Made by a program: the position numbers and the translations under genes. The notes under the pieces are model-generated. The model was given only the letters and a program-made list of their open reading frames with translations, was not told the DNA's origin and ran no database searches. Source: Candidatus Rubrivivax defluviihabitans (GTDB lineage Bacteria > Pseudomonadota > Gammaproteobacteria > Burkholderiales > Burkholderiaceae_C). Taken from it: a stretch of DNA of 64,000 nt. Where the stretch lies: assembly GCA_016709385.1 (NCBI GenBank), contig JADJMW010000022.1:731064-795063 (forward strand). Direction: 5' to 3'. Positions 51,690 to 61,027 of the stretch are shown here, piece after piece (within the stretch, counting starts at the first letter, position 1; each line of letters opens with the position of its first letter).

Positions 51690-53630
51690 ATGCCGCCCAC
51701 CACGCCGCACCCGGCTCTCGCACTGTGCGCCCGCGTGCTGGTGCTGGCACTCCTGTGCGGGCTGCAGGGGGTGCTGCCGGCCGCTGCAGCGTCGGCCGAC
51801 CCAGCGGCGGCGCGGACAACCGGCCCCGGCGATCCCGCCCAGGTGCTCGTCATCACCGGCACCGACCCCTATCTGCCGGCCTTCGTGGCCATCGACGCCG
51901 CCATGCGCGCCGCCATCGCGCAGCGTCATCCGCGTCCGGTGGTCTGGTTGTACGAATCGATCGACAGCCTGCGGCTCGCCGGCGCCACCGGTCCGGCGCT
52001 GGCGGAACTGCTGGCGCGCAAATACGAAGGCGTGCGCATCGACACCGTCGTGCTGGTCAGCGAGCCGGCGGTCGAGTTCTACCTGCGATACCGGGACCGC
52101 CTGTGGCCCCGGGTGAGCACGGTCTACGACTGGGTGGCACCGGACTTCGCCCGCGCACTGCCGCCCGACGCCGCCATGTCCGGCATCCCCGCGGCCTCCG
52201 ACTTCGCCGGCACCTTGCGCATCGCCCAGGCGCTGCAGCCCGAGGCGCGTCGCCTGGTCGTCGTCGGCGGCGTTTCCCGATTCGACGAGGTGCTGCTGCG
52301 AGCCACGCGCGCCGCGCTGGGATCGTTGCGCGAGCGGCTGGAGGTCGAGTTCCTGACCGGACCCTCGCTCCAGGCCGTCGCCGCGCGGCTGGCACGTGAG
52401 GACACCGGCACCATCGTCCTCTACACGACCCTGTTCCGCGATGCCGCCGGCCAGGTCTACGTGCCGCGCGACGCCCTCGGCACGATCGCCGCCGCCAGCC
52501 GCGCGCCGATCTACGGCATCTTCGAAACCTACCTCGGTCATGGGCTGGTCGCCGGCGCCATGGATTCCTTCGCCGGTCACGGCGATCGCCTGGGCGACCT
52601 CGTCGCGCGAGGACTCGACGGTCGGCTGGTGGGCGAGCCGATCGTCCAGCCCGCACCGCCGTCGAGCTGCCTCGTCGACGGCCGCCAGCTCGAGCGTTTC
52701 GGCTTGAAACCGCGCGCGCTGCCGGCGGGCTGCGAGGTCCGCTTCGTCGAAGCGCCGTTCCTGCAGCGTTACGCCTGGCAGACGGCGGCCGTGGTGCTGG
52801 CGCTGCTGGCGCAGTCGGCACTGATCGCCGCGCTGCTCCTGCAGCACCGCCGGCGCCGTGCCGCCGAGCAGAGCCTGCAGACCCAGCGTGCGCAACTGCT
52901 GCACGCCTCTCGGCTGGCGGTGGCCGGCGAGCTGACCGCAGCCATCGCACACGAGATCAACCAGCCGCTGGCGGCAATCCTGGGCAATGCCGAGGCCGCG
53001 GAGATGTTGATCGAGACCGGCCGCATGTCGAACCACGAACTGCGGCAGATCCTGCGCGACATCCGGCGCGACGACCTGCGCGCCAGCGAGGTCATCCGGC
53101 GCCTGCGCACGCTGCTGTCCGGGCACGAAGGCGAGCGACAGCGGTTCGATCTCAACGACGTCGTCGGCGACACCGCCAGGCTCCTGAGCGCCGAGGCCCG
53201 GCGGCGCGGCGTCACGCTGGAGCACACGCCGGGGGCGCAACGGCCCGACGTGCTCGGCGACGCGGTGCAGATCCAGCAGCTGATCATCAACCTGTGCCTG
53301 AACGCCTTCGATGCCTGCGACGGGCAGCCCGCCGAGCGGCGCCGCGTGCGCCTGGCCACCGCCGACACCCCCGCGGGCGTGCAGCTCGCCGTGAGCGACA
53401 CCGGCGCCGGCATCCCGGCCGCCGAGCTGCCGCGGATCTTCGAGTCCTTCTACAGCACCAAGCGCGGCGGCATGGGCCTGGGCCTGGCCATCGTGCGCAG
53501 CATCGTCGAAGCCCACGGCGGTACGATCCGCGTCGCCCGGCACGACGACGGCGCGGAATTCCTCGTCGTCCTGCCCCACCCGCCTGCGCCCGACAGCGCC
53601 CCGCCGCCCGCCCGAACCCACGCCGCATGA
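51690..53630 (+). CDS. Sensor histidine kinase with ABC-substrate-binding-like periplasmic domain
   Basis: 646 aa. Signal anchor (1-35); a periplasmic type-I binding-protein-like domain (about 45-355, QVLVITGTDPYLPAFVAIDAAM...GTIVLYTTLFRDAAGQVYVPRD); a membrane helix (TAAVVLALLAQSALIAALLL); HisKA with phospho-His in AIAHEINQPLAAILGNAEAAE; and HATPase with NLCLNAFDAC, VSDTGAGIP and GGMGLGLAIVRSIVE. Binds a small molecule outside and signals to the coupled FixJ-type regulator (ATGA overlap). The ligand is unknown. In relatives such kinases often control alcohol-oxidation genes. Confidence 0.92.
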   Translation: MPPTTPHPALALCARVLVLALLCGLQGVLPAAAASADPAAARTTGPGDPAQVLVITGTDPYLPAFVAIDAAMRAAIAQRHPRPVVWLYESIDSLRLAGATGPALAELLARKYEGVRIDTVVLVSEPAVEFYLRYRDRLWPRVSTVYDWVAPDFARALPPDAAMSGIPAASDFAGTLRIAQALQPEARRLVVVGGVSRFDEVLLRATRAALGSLRERLEVEFLTGPSLQAVAARLAREDTGTIVLYTTLFRDAAGQVYVPRDALGTIAAASRAPIYGIFETYLGHGLVAGAMDSFAGHGDRLGDLVARGLDGRLVGEPIVQPAPPSSCLVDGRQLERFGLKPRALPAGCEVRFVEAPFLQRYAWQTAAVVLALLAQSALIAALLLQHRRRRAAEQSLQTQRAQLLHASRLAVAGELTAAIAHEINQPLAAILGNAEAAEMLIETGRMSNHELRQILRDIRRDDLRASEVIRRLRTLLSGHEGERQRFDLNDVVGDTARLLSAEARRRGVTLEHTPGAQRPDVLGDAVQIQQLIINLCLNAFDACDGQPAERRRVRLATADTPAGVQLAVSDTGAGIPAAELPRIFESFYSTKRGGMGLGLAIVRSIVEAHGGTIRVARHDDGAEFLVVLPHPPAPDSAPPPARTHAA

Positions 53631-54244
53631 CCCCGCTGCCGGTGATCCACATCGTCGACGACGACGAGTCGGTGCGCAGCGCCATGACGCGGCTGCTCAC
53701 CGCCGCCGGCTACGCCGTGCGCACCTACGCCTCGGCAGGCGACTTCCTGCTCGACCCGCCCGCCGACACGCCGGGCTGCCTGCTGCTGGACCTGCGCATG
53801 CCGGGCCCCTCGGGGCTGGACCTGCAGGATTCGCTGGCGCGGCACGGCGTGCGGCTGCCGGTGATCTTCTTCAGCGGCCACGGCGACCTGGCCACCGGCA
53901 TCCGGGCCATGAAGGCCGGCGCGGTGGACTTCCTCACCAAGCCGGTCGAGAGCAAGGTGCTGCTCGAGGCCATCGCGAGCGCGCTGCGGACCGACGCGGC
54001 CCGGCGCACGAGCCACGGTGCCGGCGCGGACCTGCTGGCGCGTTATGCCCAGCTCACGGCGCGCGAACGCGAGGTCCTGCAGGGGGTCGTGGCCGGCCAG
54101 CTGAACAAGCAGATCGCCGCCACGCTGGGCATCGCCGAGCGCACCGTGAAGGCGCAGCGCGCCCAGGTGATGGCCAAGCTCGGCGCCACCACGGCGGCGG
54201 AGCTCGGCCGCATCGCCGCGCAGTTGCCCTTGCACGGCCGCTGA
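53627..54244 (+). CDS. FixJ/NarL-type response regulator
   Basis: 205 aa. Receiver (about 1-120: IHIVDDDESVRSAM, phospho-Asp in CLLLDLRMPGPSGLDL, Lys in FLTKPVESKVL) and a LuxR-type helix-turn-helix (LTAREREVLQGVVAGQLNKQIAATLGIAERTVKAQRAQVMAKL). Its ATG overlaps the kinase stop, marking them as cognate partners. Candidate binder of the 44-bp repeats downstream. Confidence 0.93.
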   Translation: MTPLPVIHIVDDDESVRSAMTRLLTAAGYAVRTYASAGDFLLDPPADTPGCLLLDLRMPGPSGLDLQDSLARHGVRLPVIFFSGHGDLATGIRAMKAGAVDFLTKPVESKVLLEAIASALRTDAARRTSHGAGADLLARYAQLTAREREVLQGVVAGQLNKQIAATLGIAERTVKAQRAQVMAKLGATTAAELGRIAAQLPLHGR

Positions 54245-54265
54245 GCACAAAGGCCCCGGGGTCGC

Positions 54266-54309
54266 CCCTGCACCAAAGGGCAGGCCGGACTGCCCGCCGG
54301 CGCGATGCG
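54266..54309 (+). promoter_or_regulatory. Repeat operator copy 1 (before the receiver gene)
   Basis: CCCTGCACCAAAGGGCAGG, five variable bases, CTGCCC, eight variable bases, GATGCG. The same pattern occurs at 54787-54830. Contains the inverted repeat GGGCAG-N6-CTGCCC. Starts 21 bp after the FixJ-type gene and ends 43 bp before the receiver GTG. Confidence 0.7.
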
Positions 54310-54352
54310 CCTTCGATCCCGGTCCTGCATATTGCGGCCGGGTCGAAATCAA

Positions 54353-54748
54353 GTGGTCCACACGCCCCCGCCCCCACAGCCTCCCCGCCACGTTGTGATC
54401 CTCGTCGAAGACGACGAGGGCCTGCGCGTGGCCTTGCTGCGCCTGCTGCGCGCCAGCGGATTCGACGCCTGCGGCTATGCCAGCGCGGAAGCCCTGCTCG
54501 ACGATGCACGCGCCGCGCCGGCTGACTGCCTGGTGGTCGACGTGCATCTGCCGGCGATATCCGGCCTGGAGCTGGTGACCCGGCTGCGGCGACGCGGCCT
54601 GCAAGTGCCCGCCGTCGCCATCTCGGCCCACGACGAGGCGGGGGTGCGTGAAGCCGTCCGGAGCGGCGGCGTGGAGCGCTTCCTCGGCAAGCCCTTCCCC
54701 GGCCGTGCGCTCGTCAGCGCCGTGAACGAGCTGATCGCCGCACGCTGA
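54353..54748 (+). CDS. Single-domain response-regulator receiver protein
   Basis: 131 aa from a GTG. The receiver fold has VVILVEDDEGLRVALLRLL, phospho-Asp in CLVVDVHLPAISGLEL, VAISAHDEAG and Lys in FLGKPFPGRAL; there is no output domain. It may be a phosphate sink or a second partner of the preceding kinase. No good ribosome-binding site is visible; an ATG at 54305, overlapping the repeat operator, is a less likely start. Confidence 0.82.
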   Translation: MVHTPPPPQPPRHVVILVEDDEGLRVALLRLLRASGFDACGYASAEALLDDARAAPADCLVVDVHLPAISGLELVTRLRRRGLQVPAVAISAHDEAGVREAVRSGGVERFLGKPFPGRALVSAVNELIAAR

Positions 54749-54786
54749 ACCCTGCACTACCCGGCCCGCGACCGGTCCGGACCGTG

Positions 54787-54830
54787 CCCTGCACCAAAGG
54801 GCAGGGCGCGCTGCCCCGGCGGACGATGCG
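54787..54830 (+). promoter_or_regulatory. Repeat operator copy 2 (before the sulfatase gene)
   Basis: Same arrangement as 54266-54309: CCCTGCACCAAAGGGCAGG, N5, CTGCCC, N8, GATGCG, identical at all 31 fixed positions. Ends 95 bp before the sulfatase ATG. Conservation in two adjacent intergenic gaps but not elsewhere in the window points to a shared regulator. Confidence 0.7.
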
Positions 54831-54925
54831 GCCGCCGCCCGCCTGCCGCACAGTGCCGCTCCCGGGTGCGGCAGGCGCATCCACCCCTGTTCCGCACCGA
54901 GACAAGCTCCTTTAGAAGGAATCCC

Positions 54926-56473
54926 ATGACCACCATTCGACGACTCGCGGCGCTCGCCGCGCTGCTGCTGGGGGCGCTGGCCGCGCTGCCCGGCTGGGCC
55001 CAGGGCACGGCCAAGAAGCCGAATATCCTGATCATCTGGGGCGACGACATCGGCCAGTTCAACGTCAGCGCCTACAACATGGGCATGATGGGCTACAAGA
55101 CGCCGAACATCGACCGCATCGCCAAGGAAGGCGCGCTGTTCACCGACTGGTACGGCCAGCAGAGTTGCACCGCCGGCCGCGCTGCTTTCGTCACCGGCCA
55201 GTCGCCGATCCGCACCGGCCTGACCAAGGTCGGCCTGCCGGGCGCCCCCGAAGGGATGACCCAGGGTGACCCGACCATCGCCACGCTGCTGCGCGCGCAG
55301 GGCTACATGACCGGCCAGTTCGGCAAGAACCACCTCGGCGACCGCGACGAGATGCTGCCCACGAACCACGGTTTCGACGAATTCTTCGGCAACCTCTACC
55401 ACCTGAACGCCGAGGAAGAGCCCGAGAACGCCGACTACCCGAAGAACCCCGAGTTCAAGAAGAAGTTCGGCCCGCGCGGCGTGATCCACAGCTTCGCCGA
55501 CGGCCGCATCACCGACACCGGCCCGCTGACCAGGAAGCGCATGGAGACCATCGACGAGGAGGTCAACGCCAAGGCGCTGGACTTCATGGAGCGCGCGAAG
55601 AAGGCCGACAAGCCGTTCTTCCTGTGGTGGAACTCCACCCGCATGCACATCTTCACGCACCTGAAGGCGGAGTCGGCCGGCAAGACCGGACTCGGGATCT
55701 ATGCCGACGGCATGGTCGAACACGACGGCCACGTGGGCCAGGTGCTGGCCAAGCTGAAGGAGCTGGGCCTGGACGAGAACACCATCGTCATGTACTCCAG
55801 CGACAACGGCGCCGAGACCTTCACCTGGCCCGACGGCGGCACCACCATGTTCCGCGGCGAGAAGAACACGCAGTGGGAAGGCGGCTACCGGGTGCCGACG
55901 CTGATCAAGTGGCCCGGCGTCGTCAAGCCCGGCACGGTGGTCAACGACATCGGCGCGCACGAGGACATGCTGACCACGCTGGTCGCCGCGGCGGGCGACA
56001 AGACGGCCAAGGCCGACCTGCTCAAAGGTCGCAGCATCGCCGGCAAGAGCTACAAGGTGCACCTCGACGGCTACGACCTCGGCCCGGCACTGAAGGGTGA
56101 GGCCGCCTGGCCGCGCAAGGAGTTCATCTACTGGACCGACGACGGCAGCGTCGCGGCCCTGCGCTACGAGAACATGAAGGTCACGTTCCTCGAGCAGGAG
56201 GCCGAAGGCCTGCATGTGTGGCAGAAGCCGTTCACCGAGTTGCGCGCCCCGAAGCTCACCAACCTGCGCATGGACCCCTTCGAGCGCGCCGAGCAGGAAA
56301 ACGCGATGGGCTACCAGCGCTGGTACATGGAGCGCATGTTCGCCATCGCGCCGGCGGGTGCTTATGTCGGCAACTGGCTGCAGAGCTTCAGGGACTTTCC
56401 GCCGCGACAGAAGCCGGGCAGCTTCAACCTCGACCGCGTGATGGAAGCGGTGACGCGGCCACAGAAGAACTGA
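54926..56473 (+). CDS. Periplasmic arylsulfatase-type sulfatase
   Basis: 515 aa. Signal peptide (LAALAALLLGALAALPGWAQ). Metal-binding IIWGDDIGQFN; formylglycine site QSCTAGRAAFVTGQSP (C-x-A-x-R, needing an activating enzyme not in this window); GKNHLGDRDEMLPTNHGFDEFFGNLYH; MYSSDNGAETFTWPDGG; C-terminal RGEKNTQWEGGYRVPTLIKWPG. Hydrolyses a sulfate ester. Substrate unknown. It follows repeat operator 2 and is followed by a terminator-like hairpin. Confidence 0.9.
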   Translation: MTTIRRLAALAALLLGALAALPGWAQGTAKKPNILIIWGDDIGQFNVSAYNMGMMGYKTPNIDRIAKEGALFTDWYGQQSCTAGRAAFVTGQSPIRTGLTKVGLPGAPEGMTQGDPTIATLLRAQGYMTGQFGKNHLGDRDEMLPTNHGFDEFFGNLYHLNAEEEPENADYPKNPEFKKKFGPRGVIHSFADGRITDTGPLTRKRMETIDEEVNAKALDFMERAKKADKPFFLWWNSTRMHIFTHLKAESAGKTGLGIYADGMVEHDGHVGQVLAKLKELGLDENTIVMYSSDNGAETFTWPDGGTTMFRGEKNTQWEGGYRVPTLIKWPGVVKPGTVVNDIGAHEDMLTTLVAAAGDKTAKADLLKGRSIAGKSYKVHLDGYDLGPALKGEAAWPRKEFIYWTDDGSVAALRYENMKVTFLEQEAEGLHVWQKPFTELRAPKLTNLRMDPFERAEQENAMGYQRWYMERMFAIAPAGAYVGNWLQSFRDFPPRQKPGSFNLDRVMEAVTRPQKN

Positions 56474-56506
56474 CGGTGGACGGTCGGCACCACGCCGCCT
56501 TTGGCC

Positions 56507-56535
56507 GGGCCGCCCTCGCAACGCGAGCGCGGCCC
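56507..56535 (+). terminator. Terminator-like hairpin between sulfatase and HAD genes
   Basis: Stem GGGCCGC (56507-56513) with GCGGCCC (56529-56535), extended by CTCGC/GCGAG across one mismatch, loop three bases; followed by TTGCTCTTC. May terminate partly, lowering HAD-gene expression relative to the sulfatase. Confidence 0.55.
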
Positions 56536-56561
56536 TTGCTCTTCACTGGAAGAAGCACCCG

Positions 56562-57560
56562 ATGAAACCGATGATCCCTCGCAGCCTGGAGGGCGGCGCA
56601 CTCGCCCTGGTGCTGAGCCTGGCCAGCCTGCCGGCCCTGGCCGCCGAGGTGCTGCCGTCCTGGAACGACGGTGTGGCCAAGGCGCGCATCCTCGCGTTCG
56701 TGCGCGCCGTCACCGAGCCCGGCGGCAAGGACTTCGTGCCACCGGCCGAGCGCATTGCCGTGTTCGACAACGACGGCACGCTGTGGTCCGAGCAGCCGAT
56801 GTATTTCCAGCTCGCCTTCGCCATCGACCGCGTCAAGGCACTGGCACCGCAGCACCCCGAGTGGCAGACGACGCAGCCATTCAAGGCCGCCTTGGAAGGC
56901 GACCTGAAGACCCTGGCGGCATCGGGCGAGAAGGGCCTGCTCGAACTGGTGATGGCCACGCACGCCGGCAACACCAGCGAGGAATTTGCACAGGCCGTGC
57001 GCGACTGGGTGAAGACGGCCCGGCATCCCTGGCTCCAACGGCCCTACACCGAGCTCACGTTCCAGCCCATGCGCGAACTGCTCGACCATCTGCGCGCCAA
57101 CGGCTTCAAGACCTGGATCGTCTCGGGTGGCGGCGTCGAATTCCTGCGCGTCGTTTCCGAAGCGCTCTACGGCGTACCGCCCGAGCAGGTGATCGGCTCC
57201 AGTGTCCAGACGAAATACGAGTTGCGCAACGGCCTGCCGGTGATCGTGCGCCTGCCCACGATCGACTTCATCGACGACAAGGCGGGCAAGCCGGTGGGCA
57301 TCCATAAAACCATCGGCAGGCGGCCCATCGCCGCCCTCGGCAATTCCGACGGCGACTTCCAGATGCTCGAGTGGACCACCAGCGCCCCGGGCGCGCGGCT
57401 CGGCGTGATCGTCCACCACGACGACGCCGAGCGCGAGTTCGCCTACGACCGCAAGTCGCACGTCGGCAGACTGGAGCGTGCGCTCGACGAGGCAGGCGCG
57501 CGGGGCTGGACGGTGCTCAGCATCCGCCAGGACTGGAAGCAGGTCTTCCCGAGCCGTTAG
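56562..57560 (+). CDS. Secreted HAD-family phosphatase
   Basis: 332 aa. Signal peptide (ALALVLSLASLPALAAE). HAD motifs are IAVFDNDGTLWSE (DxD), KTWIVSGGGVEFL (motif II Ser), IHKTIGRRPI (motif III Lys) and ALGNSDGDFQML (motif IV). Resembles phosphoserine-phosphatase-like periplasmic enzymes. It lies between the sulfatase and the octaheme cytochrome, probably in the same regulon. GGAAG precedes the ATG. Confidence 0.9.
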   Translation: MKPMIPRSLEGGALALVLSLASLPALAAEVLPSWNDGVAKARILAFVRAVTEPGGKDFVPPAERIAVFDNDGTLWSEQPMYFQLAFAIDRVKALAPQHPEWQTTQPFKAALEGDLKTLAASGEKGLLELVMATHAGNTSEEFAQAVRDWVKTARHPWLQRPYTELTFQPMRELLDHLRANGFKTWIVSGGGVEFLRVVSEALYGVPPEQVIGSSVQTKYELRNGLPVIVRLPTIDFIDDKAGKPVGIHKTIGRRPIAALGNSDGDFQMLEWTTSAPGARLGVIVHHDDAEREFAYDRKSHVGRLERALDEAGARGWTVLSIRQDWKQVFPSR

Positions 57561-57593
57561 TCTTGGGGGCATGACGCGCCGCCGAGCCTGAAC

Positions 57594-60024
57594 TTGCCCC
57601 GCCAGCCCAGCGCCCGGGAGAAGACACCCACCGCAGCGGCCGCCACGGCGACGCGGCGGCGCGTGTCGCCGTGGGTGGCGCTGGCGGCGATGGCGCTGCT
57701 GCTGGCCGCCGGCCTGTACTTCGCGTTGCAGCAGCCCGGAACGGAAGCGCCGTCGCCCGACGCAACCAAGGCGGCGGCCGCGCCCGAGGCCCGTCCCGTG
57801 CCCGCACCCGCACCCACCTACGTGGGCGGCGCCGCCTGCGCTTCGTGCCACGCCAGCGAAACCGAAGCCTGGCAGGGGTCGCACCACGACCGCGCCATGG
57901 CGGTGGCCAGCGAATCCAGCGTGCTCGGCCGCTTCGACGGCGCGACCTTCCGCCACCAGGGCGGGACCTCCACCTTCTTCAGGCGCGACGGCAAATTCTT
58001 CGTCAACACCGACGGCCCCGACGGCCGCCTGGCCGACTTCGAGGTCACGCACACCTTCGGCGTGGCGCCGTTGCAGCAATATCTGGTGCCACTTCCCGGC
58101 GGGCGGCTGCAGGCGCTGGGCATCGCCTGGGACAGCCGGCCCGCGGCGCAGGGCGGCCAGCGCTGGTTCCACCTCTACCCCGAGCGCAAGCTGAAGGCCG
58201 GCGACCCGCTGCACTGGACCGGCATCGACCAGGTCTGGAACTACCAGTGCGCCGACTGCCATTCCACCCACCTGCGCAAGAACTACGACGAGGCCACGAA
58301 CACCTACGCCACCACCTGGACCGACATCGACGTCAACTGCGAGGCCTGCCACGGGCCGGGCTCCAACCACCTGGCTTGGGCGAACAAGGAGGGCGACTGG
58401 GCCCGCTTCGGCGGCGCAGGCAAGGGGCTGCCGGTGGCGCTGGACGAACGCCGCGGCGTCGGCTGGGTGATCGACGCCACCTCGGGCAACGCCGCGCGCA
58501 CGAAGCCGCGCGAGACCTCGCGCGAGATCGAGGTCTGCGCCCGCTGCCACGCCCGCCGCGGCCAGTTCAGCGACGAATGGCACGCCGGCCAGCCGCTGGC
58601 CGACGGCTTCCGCACCCAGCTCATCGAGCCCGGCCTCTTCTTCGCCGATGGCCAGCAGCGCGACGAGGTCTTCAACCACGGCGCCTTCCTGGGCAGCCGG
58701 ATGCACGCCAAGGGCGTCACCTGCTCCGACTGCCACGACCCACACACGCAGAAGCTGCGCGCGCCGGGCAATGCCGTGTGCAGCCAGTGCCATCTGCCCG
58801 CGAAATACGACGCGCCCGCGCATCACCACCACGAGCCGGGCACGCAGGGCGCCACCTGCGCCAGCTGCCACATGCCGACCACCACCTACATGGTCGTCGA
58901 CCCGCGGCACGACCATGGCTTTCGCATTCCGCGGCCCGACCGCACGCTGAGCCTGGGCGTGCCCAATGCCTGCAACCAGTGCCACACCGATCGCAAGCCG
59001 CAATGGGCGGCCGACGCGGTGAAGGCCTGGTATCCGCAGACCCGGCCCGGTTTCCAGACCTTCGCCGAGGCCTTCACCTCGGCCGACCGCGACGCGGCGG
59101 GCGCCGCGCCGGCCCTGCTGGCCGTGGCGCAGGACCGCGGCCAGTCGGGTTTCGTTCGCGCCAGCGCAGTGCGCCGGCTGGGCCAGCGCCTGGACCCGGC
59201 CACGCTGCCGGCGCTGCGCAGCGCGCTGGCCGACCCCGACGCCCTGGTGCGCGCCGCTGCCGCCGTGGCACTGGCCGGCGCAGACCCCGGCACACGCGTG
59301 TCATGGCTGCCGCCGCTGCTGGCCGACCCGGTGCGCCAGGTGCGCATGGAATCGGCGCGCGCCTTGGCCGGTGGGCCGGAAGCGCTGCTGTCGCCGCAGC
59401 AGCGCGAAGCCTTCTCCGTAGCGATCCAGGAATACGTGGCCGCCGAGCGTTTCAACGCCGACCGGCCGGAAGGCCGCGCCAACCTGGGCAACCTGCACGC
59501 CACGCAAGGCCGCTTCGACGAAGCCGTGGCCGCCTACCGCAGCGCGCTGGCGCTCGACCCCGGTTTCGAGCCGGCGGCACTGAACCTGGCAGACGTCTAC
59601 CGCGGCGGCGGGCTGGAGGCCGACGCCGAGCGCACGTTGCGCGAGGCGCTGGCGCGCGACCCGCGCTCGGCGAGCGCGCAGCACGCGCTGGGCCTGTCGC
59701 TGGCGCGCCAGCGGCGCAGCGCCGAGTCGCTGCAGGCGCTGGCCGCGGCGGCGCGGCTGGCGCCCGAAAATGCCCGTTTCGCCTATGTGCACGCGGTGGC
59801 GCTGAACGACGCCGGCCAGCGCGAGGCGGCGCTGCGCACCCTGGCAGCGGCCGTGCAGCGCCACCCCGCCGACCGCGACCTGCTGCTGGCCCTGGCCCTG
59901 TTCGAACGCGACGCCGGCCGGCGCGAGGCGGGCGCTGGTCCATGCGCTTCGCCTGGCCGCATTGGAGCCCGACAACCCGGATGCGCAGAGGCTCGTCGCT
60001 GAGCTGGAAGCCGCCGGCCGCTGA
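57594..60024 (+). CDS. Octaheme TPR cytochrome c (one frame break near the end)
   Basis: About 809 aa. Membrane anchor (about 23-45, RVSPWVALAAMALLLAAGLYF), then eight CxxCH heme sites (CASCH, CADCH, CEACH, CARCH, CSDCH, CSQCH, CASCH, CNQCH) to about residue 465, then HEAT-like repeats (about 500-600) and TPRs (about 620-800). An extra G in a GGG run at 59930-59932 shifts the frame; removing it restores EAALVHALRLAALEPDNPDAQ and the TGA at 60022. Start is a TTG (57594); no good ATG is available. Likely periplasmic electron-transfer scaffold. The combination of octaheme and TPR resembles cytochrome c554-like families. Confidence 0.82.
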
Positions 60025-60058
60025 CCGGTCGCCTGCGTGCAGGCGCCGGCGGTGCGTG

Positions 60059-60921
60059 TCAGGGCTTGTCCGCGACAGCCAGCAGCGCCTGCCATCCCGG
60101 ATAGTTCGCGCGAGTGAGCGCAAACTTGCGTGCTGAACCGCCCCCAGGGTGCACCGGTCGCCAGCGCCTGCTTGAACGCCGCAGCGTCCACCACCCAGCT
60201 GCCGCCGAGCAGCGTGACGCCGCGCGCGAACAGGCCGTCGGGCAGGCAACCGGCACCGGGCCCAACCAGGGCGATATGCCGCGCCGACCGGCAGGCCGCC
60301 AGCACGCCTTCCAGCGTATGGTTCAGCAGCACCGTGCTCGTGGCCAGCACCTGCGTGCAGTCCGCCAGGTCCGCCGGGTCGAGCGTGATGGCGAAAGCTT
60401 CGCGGCGCGCCGGCCAGGTCGGCACGCAGTTCCAGCACCGTCAGCCGCGCGCCGCGGGCCGTGACCTGCTTCACCAGCGGCGGGAAAAAGCCGACCATGC
60501 CGATATGTTCGCCCGGGCGCGGGTCCAGCCCGCCGATCGAATCGGTGGCCGCCGGCGGCACGAAGCCGGCGCGGTCGAACAGTTCGCGCGTGAGCGCGTT
60601 CACGGCCGCGAAGCCGAGCGCGTTGCGGGCGGCCCGTCCCGCCGCGCCGCCCGGCGCCGCGGCTTCTACCCACCAGCGCGCCACGTCCAGCGCGTCGGCA
60701 TCGCGCACCAGGGCGGCGGCGTCACCGATGGTGGCCAGCGTATCGTCGAGCAGCAGGTAGCTCAAACCCAGCGCACCACTGTCGAGTTCCAGCGCGCCGA
60801 ATTCACCGTCGCGGCTGCCGGTCCACGGCACCGGCGGCAGGTGCAGCGCCTTCACGCGCGGCACGGCGCGGCCGGCATAGGCCTGGCCCAAGGCGGCAAG
60901 CAACTCTTCAGCAAACGGCAT
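60059..60921 (-). CDS. DUF4213/DUF364 putative heavy-metal chelation protein (two frame breaks)
   Basis: About 287 aa if repaired. N-terminal DUF4213 part MPFAEELLAALGQAYAGRAVPRVKALHLPP, the Rossmann-like DUF364 part RPGEHIGMVGFFPPLVKQ, then at about 60403-60410 a lost base (LRADLAG | RREAFAITLDPADLADCTQVLATSTVLLNHTLEGVL), and at about 60131 a second shift into RKFALTRANYPGWQALLAVADKP. Either a pseudogene or two base-calling errors. Neighbouring genes show the same kind of damage, which favours errors. Role unknown; relatives sit near metal-uptake genes. Confidence 0.75.
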
Positions 60922-61027
60922 TTGGCGACTGTAGCCTGCAGCCGGGCGGCCCGCGCGCCAGCGGGCAAACGGCTGTGCGACCATGCGGTCCTGCCCCGAA
61001 GGGCGCCACCCCGCCCTGGAGGGCCAG

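Noticed and set aside
60130..61027. Long N-terminal extension of HsdR
   Set aside because: It is antisense to the DUF364 gene; the family N-terminus MPADLSEDDVSVKYITP begins at 61028.
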